DNA of 22,386 nt from AA29 sp041481445 (lineage in GTDB: Bacteria; Acidobacteriota; Vicinamibacteria; Fen-336), in contig JBGPBV010000119.1 in NCBI GenBank assembly GCA_041481445.1, forward strand, positions 1-22,386, read 5' to 3'. This document shows, piece after piece, positions 17,579 to 22,386 of the stretch. Within the stretch, counting starts at the first letter, position 1. Each line of letters begins with the position of its first letter. The notes under the pieces were generated by a model, which searched no databases, was not told the DNA's origin, and saw only the letters and a list, made by a program, of their open reading frames with translations. Both the position numbers and the translations under genes were made by a program.

Positions 17579-18075
17579 CACGGGCCTCCGTCCGGAGCGG
17601 GCGCGTTTGGCCTTCGCTCCATGAAGACGTAGACGCCGCGATCCGCCGCCGTCCGGAAGCCGAGGCGCTCATACAGGCCGAGAGCGGGGTTGTGGCGCTC
17701 GACATGGATCGACACGACCTTGCCCGCGGCGTCCCCTTCGGCGAGGAGGTCGCCCAGGATGGCCGTCCCGAGGCCGCGGCGCCGGTGCGCGGGAAGGAGC
17801 GCGATGTCCATGATGCGGATCTCGCGGGGCCAGCGCGCCACGTAGAGGCGCCCGGCCGCCTTCCCCGAGGCCTCTATCACGAGGAACGCCGCGCCCTCGT
17901 AGTGCTGGCGGTAATGCGCGTCCTGGGCCTCGAACTGGTGTCGAAGGAAGGCCTCCTTCTGCTCGGAAGTCCAGGGCACGACCGCGAGCTCCTCGGCGCG
18001 GGTACTCGCGTAGACGGAGAAGAGCAGCTCGCCGTCCTCGGGGCCGGCCGCGCGGAGAGAGTACGGAGCCGGCAT
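17578..18075 (-). CDS. GNAT-family N-acetyltransferase within the tail-collar cluster
   Basis: The 165-residue protein shows GNAT motif A: IMDIALLPAHRRRGLGTAIL (about 88-107), with R98-R-R-G-L-G103 forming the acetyl-CoA pyrophosphate loop. Motif B follows as HVERHNPALGLYERLGF (124-140). The substrate is unknown. The gene lies between the third collar gene and the small domain gene, all on the minus strand, which suggests acetylation of a cluster product, for example an N terminus or Lys of a collar protein. The ATG at 18075 has no Shine-Dalgarno; the open frame upstream to 18621 is antisense-like coding and was excluded because it overlaps collar 3. Confidence 0.85.
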   Translation of the reverse strand: MPAPYSLRAAGPEDGELLFSVYASTRAEELAVVPWTSEQKEAFLRHQFEAQDAHYRQHYEGAAFLVIEASGKAAGRLYVARWPREIRIMDIALLPAHRRRGLGTAILGDLLAEGDAAGKVVSIHVERHNPALGLYERLGFRTAADRGVYVFMERRPNAPAPDGGP

Positions 18076-18155
18076 CACATCGGTCGCGGCGGCACGGGAA
18101 GCCGAACCGCCGTCCACGGGGCCGGCTGTTCCTCCCGTTCGCAGGATCGGCGGCG

Positions 18156-18680
18156 TCAGCTCCGCGGCGGGAACACGCCCTGAAGCGCGATGTTGAAGTA
18201 GAACGTCAAATAGGGCTGCATGTTGTTGTGAGGCTGGTCGCCGCCGGCGGGAGCGAGCGCGGTGTCGCTCATCGTCACGAGAGGGTCGCCCGGCGGCGGC
18301 GCATACGGAGTTGCGCCGCTCACTCTGGAGAGCGAATTGCCGGCCGGGATGCTCTTCGTCGCCGTCGCCGTCGCCGCCAGCATGGAATGGGAATGAGCCG
18401 GGATCTCCGACTCCAACAGGGTCACCGTCTCGCTCCCGCCGGTCTCGCCAAGGTCGTGGAGGGACAGTCCCGGACCCTGTCCCGGGTGCATCGGCGCGCT
18501 CCCCTGCAGATCGGGGAGCGCGAAAGTCGACTTGCCGTCGCCACCGTAGGTCGTACCCAGGAGTGAGAAGAGGGCCGTATTCTGTGAGAGGGGCAAGAGC
18601 TGGCCGTCGCACCGTGCCCATCCCTTCGGCGCGAAGTTGAACGGGAAGATCCGGATCTCGGCGACGAATGGATCGGCCAT
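18156..18680 (-). CDS. Phage tail collar domain protein (collar 3, MdpB-like)
   Basis: The 174-residue protein belongs to the tail-collar/microcystin-dependent-protein family. It opens with MADPFVAEIRIFPFNFAPKG and has the core GTTYGGDGKSTFALPDLQG, followed by the acidic, His-containing SEIPAHSHSM segment and a hydrophobic end (MQPYLTFYFNIALQGVF). In phages the domain sits at tail-fibre tips; free-standing bacterial copies are of uncertain function and may be surface exposed. GGGAG lies two bases before the ATG. It starts nine bases after collar 2 ends. There are no phage head, tail-tube or lysis genes nearby. Confidence 0.88.
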   Translation of the reverse strand: MADPFVAEIRIFPFNFAPKGWARCDGQLLPLSQNTALFSLLGTTYGGDGKSTFALPDLQGSAPMHPGQGPGLSLHDLGETGGSETVTLLESEIPAHSHSMLAATATATKSIPAGNSLSRVSGATPYAPPPGDPLVTMSDTALAPAGGDQPHNNMQPYLTFYFNIALQGVFPPRS

Positions 18681-18689
18681 GGCTCCCTT

Positions 18690-19193
18690 CTAGGTCGCGG
18701 ACGGGAAGATTCCGAAGAGCGAGATGATGAAACTGATGCAGAGGTAGGGCTGGAAGTTGTTGTGGGGCTGACTTCCACCCGTGGAGCCGATCGACTGTGG
18801 CGCCATCGCGGTCACCGGCGGCGCGTTGAGATACGGAAAGAAGGAAGATGCCTGAGCGAGGACGTTGCCCTGGGCGTTTGCGTCGTTCGCGCTGCTGGTG
18901 CTGGCGAGCAGCGGATGGGAATGGGCGGCAATCTGCGACACGGCGAGGGTGATGGTCTCCGCTCCGCCCGTCTCCGCGAGAATGAAGCCGTTGCCGAAGT
19001 GCAGCGGGACGCGCCCTCGGAGATCAGGCAGCGCGAAGGTGCTCTGGCCATCGCCGCCATACGTGGTACCGATCAGTTGGAAAAGCGTTTCGTTCTCCGA
19101 GATGGGAAGGAGTTGTCCTTCGCAGAACATCCACCCGGCGGGAGCGAAGTTCCCGCCGAACATCCGGATCTCGCCGACGTAGGGCTGCGCCAG
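18690..19193 (-). CDS. Phage tail collar domain protein (collar 2), apparent CTG start
   Basis: The family core GTTYGGDGQSTFALPDLRG is followed by SQIAAHSHPL and the hydrophobic end QPYLCISFIISLFGIF. Reading from CTG 19193 gives (M)AQPYVGEIRMFGGNFAPAG, which matches the conserved N termini of collars 1 and 3 (MAEPFLSEIRLF and MADPFVAEIRIF) and the same 167-residue length as collar 1. AAGGAG at 19202-19207 lies eight bases upstream. An in-frame TAG, the stop of collar 1, lies five codons before, and none of those codons is ATG, GTG or TTG. The only other start, ATG 19163, would delete the conserved first ten residues. Confidence 0.85.
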   Translation of the reverse strand: MAQPYVGEIRMFGGNFAPAGWMFCEGQLLPISENETLFQLIGTTYGGDGQSTFALPDLRGRVPLHFGNGFILAETGGAETITLAVSQIAAHSHPLLASTSSANDANAQGNVLAQASSFFPYLNAPPVTAMAPQSIGSTGGSQPHNNFQPYLCISFIISLFGIFPSAT

Positions 19194-19201
19194 TTGCGGT
19201 G

Positions 19202-19207
19202 CTCCTT
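19202..19207 (-). promoter_or_regulatory. Ribosome binding site that decides the CTG start of collar 2
   Basis: On the minus strand this reads AAGGAG and lies eight bases before CTG 19193, a normal spacing. It is 38 bases before ATG 19163, too far to serve that codon. Confidence 0.65.
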
Positions 19208-19208
19208 C

Positions 19209-19712
19209 CTAGTTCGGGCTGGGGAAGATGCCCTGGAGAGCGATGCTGAAGTTGAGGACGAGAAAAGGCTGCATGTTCAGGTGGGCCTGGCTGCCTCCGA
19301 CGTTGGCCAGCATTCCCGGATTCATGGCCGCGAGATTGTTGTCCGCCGCGTGGTAGAGCTGATTGCCCGTCGCTCCGAGCAGGTTGTTGACCGCGATGAC
19401 CGTCGTTCCGTTCGTCTGGCTGGCGTTGAGCGTGTGCGTGTGCGTGGGCAGCTCGGAGATGGAGAGCGTATGAGCTTGTTCGCCGCCCTGCTCGCCGAGG
19501 ACGTGCCCGCTTCCGACGTGGATCGGAACCCGGCTCTGCAGGTTGGGCAATGCGAAATTGACGCGCCCGTCCCCGCCGAACGTCGTTCCGAGCAGCGAGA
19601 ACAACGCCTGGTTTTGGTTGATGGGCAGCAACTGGCCGTTGCAGAGAGCCCATCCCTTCGGAGCAAATCCGAAGCTGAAGAGTCGGATCTCGCTCAGAAA
19701 GGGTTCCGCCAT
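19209..19712 (-). CDS. Phage tail collar domain protein (collar 1, MdpB-like)
   Basis: The 167-residue paralogue starts MAEPFLSEIRLFSFGFAPKG and continues with the core GTTFGGDGRVNFALPNLQS, SELPTHTHTL and the hydrophobic end QPFLVLNFSIALQGIF. It is the first of three tandem collar genes; the three align end to end but have diverged, so the duplication is not recent. GGAGGT lies five bases before the ATG. It begins 30 bases after the end of the beta-helix gene, too little for an obvious separate promoter, so transcription probably runs in from upstream. Confidence 0.88.
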   Translation of the reverse strand: MAEPFLSEIRLFSFGFAPKGWALCNGQLLPINQNQALFSLLGTTFGGDGRVNFALPNLQSRVPIHVGSGHVLGEQGGEQAHTLSISELPTHTHTLNASQTNGTTVIAVNNLLGATGNQLYHAADNNLAAMNPGMLANVGGSQAHLNMQPFLVLNFSIALQGIFPSPN

Positions 19713-19742
19713 CGCCTACCTCCATGCTCTCGAAACGACGTG

Positions 19743-22386
19743 CTAGGGCGGGAAGGTCCCGCAGGCGTTCGGCGGGACTTGCGACGTGTTGCCGCCCTCA
19801 TCCAAGAACTTGGCGCCGCCCGCCAGCGTGTTGTTGGCCTGGATGAAGGTTGAATTCGAGCCGCCCGTGCCCTCGACCGTCAGCTGCGCGCCGGCGGGCG
19901 GCCCGGCACGTTCCGCCAGATAGACGTCGAAGCTGCCGTTCATCGTCGAGACATCGTAGATGTTGTTGCCCGTGATGACGTTGCACACGGGAGACCCCTC
20001 GTCGGCCAGGACGAATATTCCCGCCCCTGCACACGGAGTATTGGCGGGGCCGCACAGGGCCTGGTTCGAGCCGGACGGGGCCGGCAACAGATTGTTGGTG
20101 ATCTTGAATCTGGCGGTCGCGGATGGGCTGGAAGCGGCGCCGTTTTGACCGATGAAGGTCATGGCATCGGCGTTCACCGTCTCCCGGAGGGTGTTGTTGC
20201 TCACGGTGACGACGCCCTGGGTGGCCACTCCCTGGACGACCACACGGATGCCGCTGCCGAAGACGGAGCCCGAATCCTTCGTGCCCTGGGTGCCGATCAC
20301 GTTGCCGTCGATCTTTCCGACGAAGGTGTGGGCGGTCGGACCCGTGCCCGTCCCCGCCGCCGTGAAGGCATTGATGACCGCGGCCTTGGTCCCGGTGATG
20401 TTCGTGTTGTTCAAGACCTGGAACGTCAGGTTCGAGATCTGGGACTCGTCGATGTCTATCGCCTGGCCGTTACCGGTGAAGGTACTCGTCTGAACGGTGA
20501 AGCTGGTGAGGATGGAGCCGCCGGAGTTCGACCCGATCGTGGCCGAGTCGTTGGTCTGGATCTGGACGCCGACCGCCCGGAATCCGGAGAAGGTGCTGTT
20601 CTGCACGTTGCCGGAGGTCAACACCGACGTTCCGCGCATCTGCAGCAGAAGGCCGTCGTTCCCGATCGATCCCGATGGCTGGCACGGTTGGCCGCTCACG
20701 CACTGGATCGTGCTGTTCGTGAAGTTGAAAGCCGCCATGTTGGTGTTGTTGTTGTCGACGGTGATTCCGTTGTGCGGGCTGTTGGTGATCGTGCAGTTGG
20801 CGATCGTGACCGTACCGGTGATGTTGGTCATCACGATGCCATCGTCGGTCGCCCCGCCGGCAGAGTCGGTGACGCTCATCCAGTTCAAGCTCGGGCTGTT
20901 CGTACCCGTGAGCACGATGCCGTCACCGGTTGAATTCTGGATGCTGCCGCCGCTGGCCGCGCTACCGGTGCCCGCCACCGTCAGGCCACCGGTGATGCCC
21001 GTGCTGGTGACGATGATCCCGCTGGGTGCCCCGTTCGACGAGATGCTACGGAAGCTCAGCCCGCTCGCCCCGATCGTGACGCTCGTCGCGGTGAGGGCGG
21101 TGGCCGTCGTGCTGGCGAGGGTGTTGACCACCGCGGCTCCCGCGGCGCAGTCGTTGGTGTTGCACACGTTCACGGTACCACCAGAGGTCGCGGTGAAGGG
21201 CCGGTTCGCGCCCGTGGTAAGAGCGAGGCCGCCCCGGAACGTGAACGTCGTCCCGGAGTTGTTGGTCAGGAAGATGCCGTCCCCGCTGCCACTGATCGCA
21301 CCCGACAAGGTTACGGTGCCACCCGTCCGGTTCTGGATGTCCACCGCCCGCCCGCCGCTGCCGCTGATCGACGCCCCGAAGGTGACCGTACCGTTTCCGC
21401 TGGTGCTGAGCAGGAAGCCGGCGCCGGTCGCACCACTGACGGTCACGCTCGAGGTGACGGACAAGGCGTTGACGGCGCTGCCGCTGATGCCGTTGCCGGT
21501 CGTCGGGCTGGTGACGGTGAGGCCGGTGATGGTGTTGCCGTCGGCGAGCGTGATCCCGTTGCCGGCCCCGTTCCTGATGGAGGGGTTCGACGTGGCGGTC
21601 ACGAGCGTGAAGCCGTTGACCACCAGGTTCACGCCCTGGCCGACGAGAGCCTGGCCGGCCTTGAGCACGATGCCGGCGGCCATGTTCGTCGTGCTGCCGT
21701 CGCCGCGGTAAACGAAGATGGTGTCGCCTGGGATTGGCCCCGCGGTCCCCGTGGACGCGGTCTGGGCGGAGGCAAGCGTGTTGAACGGGCTCTGCGATTG
21801 GCCGTTGCCACCGGGTCCGGCGGTGTTCAACACGTACCAGACTCGGTTGAACAGCGTCAGGCTGACCGTGGCCGCTGCCGATGTGACCGGGGTCGGGGTC
21901 CCGCCGGTGTTGCTGCTCACCGTGTACGTGAAAGAGTCACTGGTCGTCGGCCCCGCGTGCACCGCCGGTGTGTAGAGGAACGTTCCGTCCGTCGCGATGG
22001 TCACGCTTCCCCCGGCGGAGGTGGCAAACGTGCCGGCCACCGCCGTCACGTTGCCAGGGCCGGACGGCAGGTCGTTGGCGATGATCGTTCCGGTGAGCGC
22101 CACGCTCGGGGTCGCCGGAGTCGCGGTCGTCCCGCCGGTCACGTAGGCCTGCGTGTTGTCCACCAGGGCATTGACCGTGCCGTAGGCGTCGGCGACGGCC
22201 ACCGGGGCCACCGTCACGGTGACGCTCTTCGTGCCCGTGCAGTCGCCCGCGTCCTTGGCGGTGACGACGGCGCTGAAGGTGCCGGTCAGCGTGGGCGTTC
22301 CCGTTACCTGGCCGTTCGCCGGGCCGATGCTCACGCCGGCGGGCAGGCCGGTGGCGGACCAGGTGATGGTGCCGTTGCCGCCCGAT
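19743..22386 (-). CDS. Large exported protein with Ig-like domains and right-handed beta-helix (partial, N terminus outside window)
   Basis: The frame is open to the window edge, so the N terminus lies beyond it. The visible part starts in a putative Ig domain (TWSATGLPAGVSIGPANG, then GTPTLTGTFSAVVTAKDAG). A cadherin-like/VCBS-like segment follows (ADAYGTVNALVD, IANDLPSGPGNV, GTFLYTPAVHAG, SDSFTYTV). About 650 residues rich in Gly, Asn, Thr and Ser then show parallel beta-helix periodicity, with repeated NxTxxN, GNGITL and DGIVMTNITGTVTIANCTIT-like strands. No C-terminal sorting motif is obvious; the end is NACGTFPP. Such proteins are adhesins, polysaccharide-binding or lyase-like surface proteins. 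It is probably the head of the collar operon. Confidence 0.82.
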   Translation of the reverse strand, partial: SGGNGTITWSATGLPAGVSIGPANGQVTGTPTLTGTFSAVVTAKDAGDCTGTKSVTVTVAPVAVADAYGTVNALVDNTQAYVTGGTTATPATPSVALTGTIIANDLPSGPGNVTAVAGTFATSAGGSVTIATDGTFLYTPAVHAGPTTSDSFTYTVSSNTGGTPTPVTSAAATVSLTLFNRVWYVLNTAGPGGNGQSQSPFNTLASAQTASTGTAGPIPGDTIFVYRGDGSTTNMAAGIVLKAGQALVGQGVNLVVNGFTLVTATSNPSIRNGAGNGITLADGNTITGLTVTSPTTGNGISGSAVNALSVTSSVTVSGATGAGFLLSTSGNGTVTFGASISGSGGRAVDIQNRTGGTVTLSGAISGSGDGIFLTNNSGTTFTFRGGLALTTGANRPFTATSGGTVNVCNTNDCAAGAAVVNTLASTTATALTATSVTIGASGLSFRSISSNGAPSGIIVTSTGITGGLTVAGTGSAASGGSIQNSTGDGIVLTGTNSPSLNWMSVTDSAGGATDDGIVMTNITGTVTIANCTITNSPHNGITVDNNNTNMAAFNFTNSTIQCVSGQPCQPSGSIGNDGLLLQMRGTSVLTSGNVQNSTFSGFRAVGVQIQTNDSATIGSNSGGSILTSFTVQTSTFTGNGQAIDIDESQISNLTFQVLNNTNITGTKAAVINAFTAAGTGTGPTAHTFVGKIDGNVIGTQGTKDSGSVFGSGIRVVVQGVATQGVVTVSNNTLRETVNADAMTFIGQNGAASSPSATARFKITNNLLPAPSGSNQALCGPANTPCAGAGIFVLADEGSPVCNVITGNNIYDVSTMNGSFDVYLAERAGPPAGAQLTVEGTGGSNSTFIQANNTLAGGAKFLDEGGNTSQVPPNACGTFPP

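Noticed and set aside
17579..18621. The long frame upstream of the GNAT start, reaching into collar 3
   Set aside because: The upstream part is out of frame with and overlaps the well-supported collar 3 gene; GNAT homology begins near ATG 18075.
20497..21711. A 404-codon plus-strand frame opposite the beta-helix gene, hydrophobic and Val/Pro/Leu-rich
   Set aside because: It is the complement of repetitive Gly/Thr/Ser/Asn codons; its apparent hydrophobicity is a by-product of that composition.
17282..22386. A prophage or prophage remnant
   Set aside because: Only collar-domain proteins are phage-like; there is no integrase, terminase, capsid, portal, tail-tube or lysis gene in view, though the right edge cuts the cluster.

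Overview
The window is about 70% GC, densely coded, and carries no rRNA, tRNA, CRISPR array, insertion sequence or integrase that I could recognise. Lipoprotein, Tat and Sec-type signals, an ImuA-ImuB mutagenesis pair, HEAT-repeat proteins and a large beta-helix surface protein suggest a high-GC Gram-negative-type bacterium. Acidobacteriota or a similar soil/sediment lineage is my best guess, but this is a low-confidence inference from gene style, not from a marker gene. No stretch above 300 bases lacks a gene; the three largest gaps (about 5099-5232, 8741-8860 and 16626-16770) are divergent promoter regions.

Layout from left to right. (1) 44-3873, plus strand: a possible ECF promoter, an ECF sigma factor, its zinc-finger anti-sigma factor and two exported HEAT-repeat proteins, joined by stop/start overlaps and a short gap. 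(2) 3887-5098, minus: a Fic-family adenylyltransferase with an N-terminal inhibitory motif and a likely C-terminal winged helix, divergent from (3) 5233-7257, plus: imuA-imuB. The AT-rich gap between them holds three 22-bp-spaced imperfect dyads. (4) 7297-8220, plus: an exported beta-lactamase-fold serine hydrolase, convergent with a DoxX-like membrane protein (8228-8740, minus). (5) 8861-13445, plus: a four-gene operon of lipoprotein, fused FAD/Fe-S dehydrogenase, DedA protein and isoprenylcysteine-type methyltransferase. (6) 13453-16625, minus: an ECI1-like crotonase, a three-gene cassette of two minimal nucleotidyltransferases around a small helical protein, and a radical SAM protein. (7) 16771-17289, plus: a Tat-exported protein whose C-terminal domain is also found in the convergent gene 17282-17578. 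(8) 17282-22386, all minus: an apparent operon entering from beyond the right edge, made of an Ig/beta-helix surface protein (partial), three tandem phage-tail-collar proteins, a GNAT acetyltransferase and the small domain protein.

The parts most worth a second look are the fic/imuAB operator array, the nucleotidyltransferase cassette, and the tail-collar cluster. The last has no phage structural neighbours, one collar gene that appears to start at CTG, and a small tail-associated-looking domain present in both a cytoplasmic and a Tat-exported copy. Several genes have a -10-like hexamer only 6-8 bases before the start codon, which suggests leaderless transcripts are common here.
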